Positions 25,691 to 33,599 of a stretch of DNA of 64,000 nt are shown here, piece after piece. Every line of letters begins with the position of its first letter. The stretch's first letter is position 1. The position numbers were made by a program, and so were the translations under genes. Under the pieces are notes generated by a model, which worked only from the letters and a program-made list of their open reading frames with translations, was not told the origin of the DNA and searched no databases. The DNA comes from Streptomyces puniciscabiei (GTDB taxonomy: Bacteria; Actinomycetota; Actinomycetes; Streptomycetales; Streptomycetaceae), in the NCBI RefSeq assembly GCF_006715785.1, contig NZ_VFNX01000001.1, positions 1,626,501 through 1,690,500 on the forward strand. The letters run 5' to 3'.

Positions 25691-26389
25691 ATGACCGAGA
25701 TAGACGCCCTTCTCGCCCGCGCCCGCCTGCGCCGGCACCCCGACGTCCCCGCCGACACGGTCCCCTACGAGGACAGCGACCACCCCGGATACGGGGAGGG
25801 CATCACCCGCGTCGCCGACGCCCACCCTGCCGACCCGGCCGCGATGCGCGACCTGCGCACGCTCTGCGACTCCCTGCTCGGCGCACTCGCCCCCGGCACC
25901 CTGCGCTTCCTCACCGACCAGCTCCCCGAGCCCGAGTGCGCCTGGCTGCTCGGCTGCGCGCTGCACGTGGCCGGAACCGACGAAGGAGCCCGCTTCTGGT
26001 GGCAGTACGCGGCCGGGGCCGGCCACACCCCGTCCGCGTACTGCCTCTCCCTGCACCATCGCGCGCGCGGCGAGGCCCACGCGGCCGCGTTCTGGTACGA
26101 CCAGACCGGCCTGGACGCCATGACCGACCACGACACCATCCCCGTGGCCGGCACCTGTCCGCCGGTGAGCTGCACCTTCGACGCGTCCGTGCCCACGGTG
26201 CTCAGGGTGCTCAGCCGTCTCACGTCCCCGGGAGCACGCCGGCGACCCCCGCGCGCCGACGCCGTCACGACCTACGTGGCGCACGCCGTCCGGCGCGGCT
26301 ACGCCGAGCACCCCGGCGTCGAGATACCCGTACCGGGGCCGCGTTTCGCGGACCGGGTGAGCTCCCTTCTCACAGAAACGGCACGGTGA
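25691..26389 (+). CDS. Conserved hypothetical helical protein, third gene of module
   Basis: 232 residues with no signal peptide or membrane helix. The centre (ARFWWQYAAGAGHTPSAYCL) is followed by LHHRARGEAHAAAFWYDQ, and the two halves read like paired helices of a TPR/Sel1-type repeat rich in Trp and His. Proteins of this look are often encoded beside HTH or sigma-like genes in Streptomyces, to my knowledge without a described role. It starts 11 nt after the HTH gene, so it is in the same operon. A partner or antagonist of that regulator is the simplest guess. Confidence 0.6.
   Translation: MTEIDALLARARLRRHPDVPADTVPYEDSDHPGYGEGITRVADAHPADPAAMRDLRTLCDSLLGALAPGTLRFLTDQLPEPECAWLLGCALHVAGTDEGARFWWQYAAGAGHTPSAYCLSLHHRARGEAHAAAFWYDQTGLDAMTDHDTIPVAGTCPPVSCTFDASVPTVLRVLSRLTSPGARRRPPRADAVTTYVAHAVRRGYAEHPGVEIPVPGPRFADRVSSLLTETAR
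26369..26380. repeat. 12-bp direct repeat, right copy
   Basis: Second copy of CTCACAGAAACG (first at 24538-24549), lying within the last codons of the third module gene. Confidence 0.35.
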
Positions 26390-26447
26390 CCGGCGCCAGG
26401 TCGATACGCTGCGTGTTCGTGCGACTACAACAGCGGGGAGGGTGCGC

Positions 26448-27290
26448 ATGCCCGCGCGAAAGGTGATCACGGGACGCAGCCAGGAACCCCGTAAGCGGTA
26501 CGCGGAGGAGCTCCGGCGTCTGCGCACCGCCAGGGGCTTGACCCTGCGCGCACTGGCCGACGCGGTCGGCTGGGACCCCTCGCTCTTCAAGAAGCTGGAG
26601 AGCGGGGAGACGCTGGGCAGCCCCGAGGTCGCCGAGGCGCTGGACGAGTTCTACGGCACACCCGGACTGCTGCTGGCGATGTGGGAGATGGCGGTGGGGG
26701 ATCCGACGCAGTTCAAGGAGCAGTACCGGCGGTACATGGTTCTGGAGTCGGAGGCGGTGAGCCTGTGGCACTACGCGGTGAGCGCACCGCCAGGCCTGCT
26801 CCAGACGGCCGGGTATGCACGCGAAGCGCTCGCGGCGGGGTGGATCAAGGAACACGAGCTGGACCAGCAGGTCGAGGCACGCCTGGGGCGGCGCCAGCTG
26901 CTGGAGCGCGACGACCCGCCGCTGTTCCGAGTCATCCTCTCCGAGGCGGTGCTGCGCACTTCGCTGCGCGACACGGGAGCCTGGCGGGAGCAGTTGGAGC
27001 ACTTGGCGGAAGCCGCTGAGCGTCCGAACATCACCCTCCAGGTGCTGCCGTTCAGCGCGGGTCCCCATGGCCTGATGAACACCGCCGTGAAGTTCCTGCG
27101 ACTGCCGGACGGTCGCACAGTTGCCTACACCGAGAACGACCTGCGGGGCGAACTGGTCGAAGACAACGGCTCAGTTGAGGAACTACAGCGTAGGTACGAT
27201 GCGATGCGTGACCTCGGGCTGTCCCCGGCCGAGTCGCACAAGTTCATCCTGCGGATGTTGGAGGAAGTGCCGTGCGAGCCATCGACCTGA
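26448..27290 (+). CDS. XRE-family regulator with DUF5753 domain
   Basis: 280 residues. The N-terminal helix-turn-helix (about 15-70, LRTARGLTLRALADAVGWD) is followed by the DUF5753-type domain, recognised by PPGLLQTAGYAREAL and by NITLQVLPFSAGPHG. Such proteins are numerous in streptomycetes and are nearly always encoded beside a DUF397 protein, as here. The Scr1/Scr2 and WhiJ/BldB-type pairs are examples that affect development and antibiotic production. The ATG at 26448 has GGGGAGG 6 nt upstream; the GTG at 26442 abuts that site and is unlikely. It overlaps the DUF397 gene by 19 nt. Confidence 0.83.
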   Translation: MPARKVITGRSQEPRKRYAEELRRLRTARGLTLRALADAVGWDPSLFKKLESGETLGSPEVAEALDEFYGTPGLLLAMWEMAVGDPTQFKEQYRRYMVLESEAVSLWHYAVSAPPGLLQTAGYAREALAAGWIKEHELDQQVEARLGRRQLLERDDPPLFRVILSEAVLRTSLRDTGAWREQLEHLAEAAERPNITLQVLPFSAGPHGLMNTAVKFLRLPDGRTVAYTENDLRGELVEDNGSVEELQRRYDAMRDLGLSPAESHKFILRMLEEVPCEPST

Positions 27291-27478
27291 GCGGCGTGAC
27301 CTGGCGCAAGAGCAGCTACAGCAACACGAGCGGCGGCGATTGCCTCGAAGTCTGCGACACCCTCCCCTCCGCCGTCCCCGTCCGCGACAGCAAGACCCCC
27401 GACGCCCCGGCCCTCCTCTTCACCACCCGCTCATGGTCGTCGTTCGTCGGGGCCCTCAAGGGTGGCCTGTTCCAGTAG
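27272..27478 (+). CDS. DUF397 family small protein, partner of the XRE regulator
   Basis: 68 residues from GTG, with GAGGAAG just upstream and inside the end of the XRE gene. It shows the DUF397 pattern WRKSSYSNTSGGDCLEV, then VPVRDSK and a final WSSFVGALKGG. Proteins of this type are thought to bind and modulate their paired XRE regulators. The gene ends inside the 3' end of the convergent acyl ligase gene (48 bp of overlap), so both C-termini are encoded by the same DNA. Family certain, pairing by context. Confidence 0.83.
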   Translation: MRAIDLSGVTWRKSSYSNTSGGDCLEVCDTLPSAVPVRDSKTPDAPALLFTTRSWSSFVGALKGGLFQ

Positions 27479-28999
27479 CCTCCGCTTGTCCGGCTTGCCC
27501 GCGGCCGTGAGCGGGATGTCGGGCACGAGGTGCAGGGCGTCGGGGGCGTAGAGGCGTCCCTTGCGGACGGTGACGAAGTCGCGGATCTCCTCCAGTGAGG
27601 GCCACTGCCCGGCAACCGGCACCACGGCGACGTGGACGTGCTCCGCCGAGTCCTCGTCCCGGCTGCCGAAGACCACGCAGCGGGCGACGGCGGGATGGCT
27701 CAGCAGGAGTTCCTCCAGCTCGGCCGGATAGACGTGGCCACCGACGACCACGATCATCTCCTTGATCCGGTCCACGATGTAGAGACGGCCGTCCTCGTCG
27801 AGGTAGCCGACGTCACCGGTGCGCAGCCAGCCGTCGCGCAGCACCTCGGCGGTCAGCTCCGGCTGCTTCCAGTAGCCGTGCATCACATAGGGCGAGCGCA
27901 CGTGGACCTCGCCCGGTTCGCCCGGCGGCAGGGTGGTGCCGTCGGCGTCCCGGACGGCGATCCGGACGTCGGGCAGGGGCCGGCCTGCCGTCAGTTGGCC
28001 GCCACGGCCGGTCAGCGCCAGCTCCTGCGGACCCGCTTCGGTGATGAGCTGGGCCTCCGCCTGCCCGTACAGGCCGTAGAGCACGGGCCCCAGCGCCTTG
28101 GCCGCCTCCCGCAGTCTGGCCGGTGAGGCCGCGGTCCCGCCGTAGCTGATCCGGGAGAGGCTGGACAGATCGGTGCCGGGCAGGTCGGGATGGTCCAGGA
28201 GCTGGTAGAGGAGCGGCGGCAGCAGCCAGGTGTGGGTGATGTGCTCGCGCTCCATCGTGGCCAGCACGTCCCCGGGCTCGAAACCGTGCCGCAGGACCAC
28301 CGAGCCGCCCCGGAGCAATGCCATGTCGGCGAAGATTCCGGCGAGGTGGGCGAGCGAGGTGCAGGCCAGGTGGCGGGGCGGATCGCCGGCGGCGGTGAGA
28401 GGGCGGTCCAGGCTGCGCCGGTAGGAGCCGTGGGTCATGCGGATGCCCTTGGGGATGCCGGTGGTTCCGCCGGTGTGCCGGACGCACCAGTCGTCGTCCG
28501 GGCCCACCAGACCGCCCATCGGCTGCGCGGGGCGCCGGGCGGCCGCGGCCAGCACGTCCTCGGCGAAGCCGCTCGGTCCGAGGGAGAGCGCCGGGGGTAC
28601 GCCGGGAAGGGTGAGCAACTCGACGGCGGAGGCTTCCTGTTGCCGGTCCACCAGCAACAGGAGGCAGTCCACGCTCGCCATCACACGGGCCATGACCGGC
28701 GGGCTCATGCCCTCGTAGAGCGCGACGACCCGGGCACCGGCCAGGTTGGCGGCATAGCGGGCGACGAGGGCCTCGGCGGTGTTACCGGTGAGCAGGGTGA
28801 CCGTGGTGCCGAGGGCGACCCCGCGCTCGGCCAGCTCTCCGGCGAGCCGGTAGACCTGGTCCCGGAACCCGGCGGCGCTGATCACCAGCCCTTCGGCGGT
28901 GGTGACGGCCACCCTCGACGGCTCGGCGGACAGGACGTCGAGTACCGCCTCCACATAGCCTGTGAAGACGGGTTCCGCGGCGGCTCGTCGTGGGCTCAT
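27431..28999 (-). CDS. AMP-forming acyl-CoA ligase / adenylating enzyme
   Basis: 522 residues in the ANL superfamily. In order: the ATP loop TGGTTGIPKG (about 185-195), YGLYGQAE in the A5 position (Gln for the more usual Thr), the GWLRTGDVGYLDEDGRLYIVDR hinge (quoted in two parts: GWLRTGDVGY and GRLYIVDR), and the C-terminal catalytic Lys in AAGKPDKR. The substrate is a carboxylic acid, but its identity cannot be read; fatty and aromatic acids are both possible. The ATG at 28999 has GGGAGA 6 nt upstream; the longer frame to 29161 lacks such a site. A LysR gene on the same strand, 88 bp upstream, may control it. Confidence 0.82.
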   Translation of the reverse strand: MSPRRAAAEPVFTGYVEAVLDVLSAEPSRVAVTTAEGLVISAAGFRDQVYRLAGELAERGVALGTTVTLLTGNTAEALVARYAANLAGARVVALYEGMSPPVMARVMASVDCLLLLVDRQQEASAVELLTLPGVPPALSLGPSGFAEDVLAAAARRPAQPMGGLVGPDDDWCVRHTGGTTGIPKGIRMTHGSYRRSLDRPLTAAGDPPRHLACTSLAHLAGIFADMALLRGGSVVLRHGFEPGDVLATMEREHITHTWLLPPLLYQLLDHPDLPGTDLSSLSRISYGGTAASPARLREAAKALGPVLYGLYGQAEAQLITEAGPQELALTGRGGQLTAGRPLPDVRIAVRDADGTTLPPGEPGEVHVRSPYVMHGYWKQPELTAEVLRDGWLRTGDVGYLDEDGRLYIVDRIKEMIVVVGGHVYPAELEELLLSHPAVARCVVFGSRDEDSAEHVHVAVVPVAGQWPSLEEIRDFVTVRKGRLYAPDALHLVPDIPLTAAGKPDKRRLLEQATLEGPDERRP

Positions 29000-29087
29000 C
29001 GCCGTTCTCCCTCTGCCGGATCCGGTGGACACCCGCGACGCTAAGGCCCCGTCCCTCATGCCTTCCACGACCGCTTTCGGCATGTAC

Positions 29088-29975
29088 TCATGACGCGTCG
29101 GGCATGAAGGACTCCACGGCCACGCGGCGGAAGTCCAGGGCGGCCGGGGAAAGATGGGCATGGGCGCGCCAGACCAAGGTCAGGGTCCGGTGGCAGTCCT
29201 CGACGTCCAGCCGCAGCAGGGCCACCCTGCCGTACTCGCCGAGGGCCCGGCGCGCCATGGCCGGCATCAGGCCGACACCCAGTCCGGCGCCGATCAGCTC
29301 GGGCGTGGCGGCGGCCTCGTCGCCCTCGCAGACCACCCGGGGCGTCAGCCCCTCACGGGCGAAGATCCGCTCCAGCAGGGCGCGTTGCCAGTGGCCCGTG
29401 CGCGTGGTGACGAAGTCCTCGTCGGCCAGCTCGGCCACCGCGACGCGCTCGCGGCCGGAGAGCGGATGCCCCAGCGGCACGGCCAGCAGCACCTCTTCCC
29501 GGACCAGTTCCACCAAGCACAGGTCGGGCCCGGCGAGTGGCTGGGAGGCGAGCGCCAGATCCACTTCGCCGGAGACCAGATGCCGTCGCATCGAGTCCAC
29601 CGGGGCCTGGAACAGGCGCACGCTCGCCCCGGGACGCAGCGCACGGAAGGCGGAGAGCACCCCGGCGAGCTGCAGCAGGGTCTCCGCGGCGACGGCGACA
29701 CGGCCCGGACCGGCCCCGGAGGCGTCGGCCATCTCCCGCCGGGCGTCGTCGAGTTCGGCCAGCGCCCGCTCGACCCGGTGCAGGAAGGCGGCGCCGTGCT
29801 CATTGAGCCGTATGCGGCGGCCCTGGCGGTCGAAGAGCTGGACGCCGAGTTCCGATTCGAGCCGGATGATGGTGCGGCTCACCGACGGCTGGGCCACCCG
29901 GAGTTGCTCGGCGGCCCGGCTGATGTGCTGGTGACGGGCGACGGCCTGGAAGTATCGCAGCGACAGCAGGTCCAT
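29088..29975 (-). CDS. LysR-family transcriptional regulator
   Basis: 295 residues, the standard LysR length. The N-terminal winged helix (residues 1-60) shows LRYFQAVARHQHISRAAEQL followed by QPSVSRTI and LFDRQGRRIRL. The rest is the periplasmic-binding-like effector domain (VLLAVPLGHPLSGRE, GLGVGLMPAM). It is unusual for a LysR gene in being on the same strand as, rather than divergent from, its likely target, the acyl ligase downstream. The TetR gene lies 45 bp upstream on the same strand. Confidence 0.87.
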   Translation of the reverse strand: MDLLSLRYFQAVARHQHISRAAEQLRVAQPSVSRTIIRLESELGVQLFDRQGRRIRLNEHGAAFLHRVERALAELDDARREMADASGAGPGRVAVAAETLLQLAGVLSAFRALRPGASVRLFQAPVDSMRRHLVSGEVDLALASQPLAGPDLCLVELVREEVLLAVPLGHPLSGRERVAVAELADEDFVTTRTGHWQRALLERIFAREGLTPRVVCEGDEAAATPELIGAGLGVGLMPAMARRALGEYGRVALLRLDVEDCHRTLTLVWRAHAHLSPAALDFRRVAVESFMPDAS

Positions 29976-30020
29976 GACGGTAGTCTGGCCGTGCCCGGGC
30001 CGACCGGATGTGACGGGGTG

Positions 30021-30665
30021 TCAGCCGAGGTCTCCCCGTACCGCATATCCGAGGACCCGCTCGCTCAACAGGTCCTCGATGTCGTCCAGCAGCGTCAGTA
30101 CCTCTCGGGACAGCTCGCGCGGATCGCGGCCCTTGACCATCTCGCGGCCGATGACCGCGATGACCGTGCCGTGGATCCAGCTGATCTGCCCCGCCATCAG
30201 GTGGGGCAGTTCGTCGTCGGCCGGTGCGCCGGTCTCCTCACGCAGGACCTGCTCCAGGTTGACCTGGACCTCCTGGGCGAGGGCCCAGAGGCGGGAGCGC
30301 AGGGCGGGGGCCTCCTCGATGACCTTCATGAAGGCGGCGTAGCCGGGGAGCAGGCCGACCCGGGGGGAGACGGACTCGACCTCCTCGCGCAGCTCGCGCA
30401 GGACGGCGGCGGCGGCCGACTCGCCCTCGGGGCGGCCGCGGACCCAGCGGGCCAGGCGGTCGATCATGCCGGCGGAGCGGTCGAAGAAGAGGTCTTCCTT
30501 GGCGGGGAAGTAGTTGTACACGGTGTTGACGGAGACGTTCGCGGCCTCCGCGATCTCCGCGACCGTGACCGCGTCGAAGCCGCGCTCGACGAACAGACCC
30601 GTGGCGACGTCCGAGATGTACTGCCGGGTCTGCCGCTTCTTCCGCTCCCTGAGCCCCTCTGCCAT
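30021..30665 (-). CDS. TetR-family transcriptional regulator
   Basis: 214 residues. The N-terminal HTH (about 10-57) is typical: ATGLFVERGFDAVTVAEIAE and VSVNTVYNYFPAKEDLF. The C-terminal ligand-binding domain is all-helical and unassigned. It is divergent from an ABC exporter with 97 bp between the starts, and two direct repeats of ATGAAAACTTGG lie in that gap. By the usual logic of TetR-exporter pairs it probably represses itself and the exporter until the exported compound binds. Confidence 0.87.
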   Translation of the reverse strand: MAEGLRERKKRQTRQYISDVATGLFVERGFDAVTVAEIAEAANVSVNTVYNYFPAKEDLFFDRSAGMIDRLARWVRGRPEGESAAAAVLRELREEVESVSPRVGLLPGYAAFMKVIEEAPALRSRLWALAQEVQVNLEQVLREETGAPADDELPHLMAGQISWIHGTVIAVIGREMVKGRDPRELSREVLTLLDDIEDLLSERVLGYAVRGDLG

Positions 30666-30692
30666 GTCCGCATCCTAACTTCGCTGGAGCCC

Positions 30693-30721
30693 ATGAAAAC
30701 TTGGCTTAGATGAAAACTTGG
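30693..30721. promoter_or_regulatory. Direct repeats in the TetR/ABC divergent region, candidate operator
   Basis: ATGAAAACTTGG is repeated exactly at 30693-30704 and 30710-30721 (17-bp period) in an AT-rich patch that stands out from the surrounding GC-rich sequence. It lies 28 bp from the TetR start and 42 bp from the exporter start. Confidence 0.5.
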
Positions 30722-30762
30722 GGTCGTTGCAAAATTTCAGGGACTCTGTTTTTCTTGTCGGC

Positions 30763-31548
30763 ATGGCAGTAGTCATCAGCGCGGCGGGACTCGCCCGCAC
30801 CTTCCAGACCAAGGCCGGCCCCGTGGAGGCCGTACGCGGCATCGATCTCGCCGTACAGGAGGGCGAGATCCTCGGCTTTCTCGGGCCCAACGGCGCAGGC
30901 AAGACGACCACCTTGCGGATGCTCACCACCCTCCTGAAGCCGACCGGCGGGGCCGCCACCGTCGCCGGGCACGACCTGGCGACCGACCCGGTGGGGGTCC
31001 GCGCGGTGAGCGGGTACGTCGCCCAGTCCGGCGGGGTCGATCCGCAGATCACCGTGCGGGAGGAGCTGGTCACCCAGGGACGGATGTACCGCCTGGCGAA
31101 GGGCGAGGCAGTCGCGCGGGCGGAGGAGTTGGCGCGGGAACTGGATCTCACGGGGTTCCTCGACCGGAAGGCCGGCGCGCTCTCCGGCGGCCAGCGGCGC
31201 CGGCTGGACATCGCGATGGCACTCACGCACCAGCCGAAGGTGCTGTTCCTGGACGAGCCGACGACCGGACTGGATCCGGGCAGCCGCGCCGACCTGTGGG
31301 ACCTGGTCCGGCGGCTGCGCGACGAGCACGGTACGACCGTCTTCCTGACCACCCATTACCTGGACGAGGCCGACGCCCTCGCCGACCGCCTCGTCATCGT
31401 CGACCGGGGCACGGTCGCCGCCGAGGGCACGCCGGGCGCGCTGAAGCTGCGGTACGGCGGCTCGATCGACGCGACCCTCCAGGACACCTTCCTGGCCATC
31501 ACCGGCCGCGGGCCCGCCCCGGCCGACACCACCCCTGTCGCCGTATAA
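30763..31548 (+). CDS. ABC transporter ATP-binding protein (drug-exporter type)
   Basis: 261 residues from the ATG at 30763, chosen because the domain starts at once (VVISAAGLARTF); 15 extra residues upstream are possible but lack a ribosome binding site. Walker A is GPNGAGKTT, the signature is LSGGQRRRLDIA, and Walker B is VLFLDEPTTGLDPGSR. The His loop is TTHYLDEAD. The C-terminus is like DrrA-type exporters for daunorubicin-like compounds. The permease follows after 22 bp and a TetR gene is divergent, so this is an inducible efflux system. The substrate is unknown. Confidence 0.88.
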   Translation: MAVVISAAGLARTFQTKAGPVEAVRGIDLAVQEGEILGFLGPNGAGKTTTLRMLTTLLKPTGGAATVAGHDLATDPVGVRAVSGYVAQSGGVDPQITVREELVTQGRMYRLAKGEAVARAEELARELDLTGFLDRKAGALSGGQRRRLDIAMALTHQPKVLFLDEPTTGLDPGSRADLWDLVRRLRDEHGTTVFLTTHYLDEADALADRLVIVDRGTVAAEGTPGALKLRYGGSIDATLQDTFLAITGRGPAPADTTPVAV

Positions 31549-31570
31549 GCCGTAGAGGACCCACACCGAG

Positions 31571-32320
31571 ATGCTTCTTCACGACACGGCCCTCGTCTAC
31601 GGCCGCTATCTGCGCCAGTCCCTGCGCTCCCGCTTCGCGCTGCTCTTCGGGGTGCTCACGCCCCTGCTGTATCTGCTCTTCTTCGGCCCGCTGCTCACCC
31701 GTCTCCCGCTCGGCGGCACCGGGAGCTCCTGGCAGGTGCTGGTCCCCGGGCTGCTGCTCCAACTCGGCTTGTTCGGCGCGTTGTTCGCCGGGTTCACGGT
31801 CATCGTGGAGAAGGGGCAGGGGGTGGTGGAGCGGATGCGGGTGACCCCCGTCAGCCGCCTCGCCCTCCTCCTCGGCCGGGTGCTGCGCGACGCCACGGTC
31901 TTCGTCTTCCAGGCGGTGCTGCTGGTGCTGGCCGCGCTGGGGATGGGCCTGCGCGCGCCACTCGCCGGCGTCCTGATCGGCTTCGCGTTCGTCGCCCTGC
32001 TCACGCTGTCGCTGGCCTCACTGTCGTACGCGCTCGGCATGAAGGTCCGCACCCCGCAGGAGTTCGGCCCGCTGATCAACATGGTGTCGATGCCGTCGAT
32101 GCTGCTGTCCGGCCTGATGCTCCCGATGACCCTCGCGCCGGCCTGGCTGAACGTCCTGTCCCATTTCGTCCCGTTCCGCTACCTGGTGGACGCGGTGCGT
32201 GACGCGTACGTCGGGCACTACGCGAGCGCGCACATGCTCTACGGCGCCCTCGTCGCCGTCGCTTTCGCGGCGCTGGCGGTGACGGTGGGCACACGAGTGT
32301 TCCGGACGGCCGGGGCGTAA
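31571..32320 (+). CDS. ABC-2 type permease (DrrB-like)
   Basis: 249 residues and six predicted membrane helices. It has the DrrB-type pattern: a charged N-terminus (YGRYLRQSLRSRF), a first helix with LFGVLTPLLYLLFFGPL, EKGQGVVERMRVTPVSR on the inside loop, and MVSMPSMLLSGLMLPM near the middle. It forms an exporter with the ATPase 22 bp upstream. The stop lies 13 bp from the cobalamin adenosyltransferase start, so read-through into that gene is possible. Confidence 0.85.
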   Translation: MLLHDTALVYGRYLRQSLRSRFALLFGVLTPLLYLLFFGPLLTRLPLGGTGSSWQVLVPGLLLQLGLFGALFAGFTVIVEKGQGVVERMRVTPVSRLALLLGRVLRDATVFVFQAVLLVLAALGMGLRAPLAGVLIGFAFVALLTLSLASLSYALGMKVRTPQEFGPLINMVSMPSMLLSGLMLPMTLAPAWLNVLSHFVPFRYLVDAVRDAYVGHYASAHMLYGALVAVAFAALAVTVGTRVFRTAGA

Positions 32321-32321
32321 C

Positions 32322-32327
32322 TACGCT
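32322..32327 (+). promoter_or_regulatory. -10 element of leaderless adenosyltransferase promoter
   Basis: TACGCT starts 2 nt after the permease stop and ends 6 nt before the ATG at 32334. There is no ribosome binding site. Confidence 0.45.
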
Positions 32328-32333
32328 GGCCCC

Positions 32334-32906
32334 ATGGTCAATCTGACGCGCATCTACACCAGGACCGGCGACAAGGGCACCACCGCGCTCGGGGACATGA
32401 GCCGGGTCGCCAAGACCGACCTCCGGATCTCGGCCTACGCCGACGCCAACGAGGCCAACGCGGTGATCGGCACCGCGATCGCACTGGGCGGCCTGGACGC
32501 GGAGGTGGTCAAGGTGCTCACGCGCGTCCAGAACGACCTGTTCGACGTCGGTGCGGACCTGTCGACGCCGGTGGTCGAGAACCCCGAATTCCCGCCGCTT
32601 CGGGTCGAGCAGTTCTACATCGACAAGCTGGAGGCGGACTGCGACCGCTTCAACGAGCAGCTGGAGAAGCTCCGCTCCTTCATCCTGCCCGGCGGCACCC
32701 CGGGCGCGGCCCTGCTGCACCAGGCCTGCACGGTCGTACGCCGCGCCGAGCGCTCCACCTGGGCCGCTCTGGAGGTGCACGGCGAGACGATGAACCCGCT
32801 CACGGCGACCTACCTCAACCGGCTGTCCGACCTGCTGTTCATTCTGGCTCGCATTGCCAACAAGGAGCTCGGTGACGTGCTGTGGGTCCCCGGCGGGGAG
32901 CGCTGA
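32334..32906 (+). CDS. Cob(I)yrinic acid a,c-diamide adenosyltransferase, PduO type
   Basis: 190 residues, the normal size of the PduO-type enzyme that transfers adenosyl from ATP to cob(I)alamin to make coenzyme B12. The N-terminal ATP motif is TRTGDKGTTALGD. The helical bundle shows SAYADANEANAVIGTA and the C-terminal cofactor-binding part RRAERSTWAAL and NRLSDLLFILAR. It supplies the cofactor used by methylmalonyl-CoA mutase, the partner of the MeaB encoded at 4 kb. Probably leaderless (see promoter at 32322). Confidence 0.92.
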   Translation: MVNLTRIYTRTGDKGTTALGDMSRVAKTDLRISAYADANEANAVIGTAIALGGLDAEVVKVLTRVQNDLFDVGADLSTPVVENPEFPPLRVEQFYIDKLEADCDRFNEQLEKLRSFILPGGTPGAALLHQACTVVRRAERSTWAALEVHGETMNPLTATYLNRLSDLLFILARIANKELGDVLWVPGGER

Positions 32907-32930
32907 GCGCCCCGCCGGGGACCCGCCGGG

Positions 32931-33137
32931 TCAGCGGTCGGTGCCGCTCGCCGCGTCCCGGTCGGCCGCGGCGGCCGCCGACTCGGCCGCATCCACCTTC
33001 TTCTGCATCTCCGCGTATCCGGAGGGCGTGCCGGACCCCGCCGGCGTCTTCGGGGACGCCCCGTCGTGGTGGGCGCAGCCCGCGGTGAGCGCCACGAGCA
33101 GCGCCACCGCCGGCAGCGCCGCCCGGCGTGCCCGCAT
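32931..33137 (-). CDS. Small lipoprotein
   Basis: 68 residues. It has a basic start (MRARRAA), a hydrophobic stretch and a lipobox ALTAGC, so Cys21 should be lipidated after signal peptidase II cleavage. The mature part is about 48 residues, with a short Lys/Ala/Asp-rich helix (YAEMQKKVDAAESAAAAADRD). The ATG shares one base with the upstream stop (TGATG), so it is translationally coupled to the secreted-protein gene. No known family. It is last in what looks like a regulator-kinase-secreted-lipoprotein operon. Confidence 0.72.
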   Translation of the reverse strand: MRARRAALPAVALLVALTAGCAHHDGASPKTPAGSGTPSGYAEMQKKVDAAESAAAAADRDAASGTDR

Positions 33138-33544
33138 CAGCTCGCCGCCTTCCCGACGCCGCCGTGGGCCTGGCACCACGTCTTCACGTCGTTCAGGTCC
33201 GTCTGGCGCTGCTTCAGGCTGGTGACCAGCGACTTGCGGAAGTCCAGCCGGTCCTGGAGGAAGGTGGCGATCTGGGTGTGGCCCGCCTTCTTCGCGTTGT
33301 CCACCCGCTGCTGCAGGCGGGCGATCGAGCCACGGGTGCCGGGCCCGGCGTCCAGCCGCTTCAGGGCCCGCTCGATCCGGCGGTCGATCCTCGGCACCCG
33401 CTTGCACAGGGCGTGCGCCCCGTCACCGGTGGGCCCGGGCGCGGGGGTGCTGGTGTCGGCCGAGGCCACCCCGGCGGTGCCCGCCAGTACGGCCGCCACG
33501 GCACACCCCGCGAGCAGGGTGCGCGTACGTCGACGTGCGTTCAT
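33137..33544 (-). CDS. Small secreted helical protein
   Basis: 135 residues from the ATG at 33544 (GGAG 6 nt upstream). It has a classical signal peptide: MNARRRTRT, a hydrophobic core, and ASA before the mature start ADTSTPAPG at about residue 30. The mature protein is helical, with Arg/Lys-rich heptads and two cysteines (ALCKRVPR and TWCQAHGG) that could form one disulfide. The stop overlaps the lipoprotein start. It starts 55 bp after the sensor kinase gene on the same strand, so it may be the target or the signal partner of that system. Confidence 0.73.
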   Translation of the reverse strand: MNARRRTRTLLAGCAVAAVLAGTAGVASADTSTPAPGPTGDGAHALCKRVPRIDRRIERALKRLDAGPGTRGSIARLQQRVDNAKKAGHTQIATFLQDRLDFRKSLVTSLKQRQTDLNDVKTWCQAHGGVGKAAS

Positions 33545-33599
33545 CGGTGTCTCCGTTCCCTTCCCGGACGAGTTGGTCATCCGTCCGACGGAACGGAGG

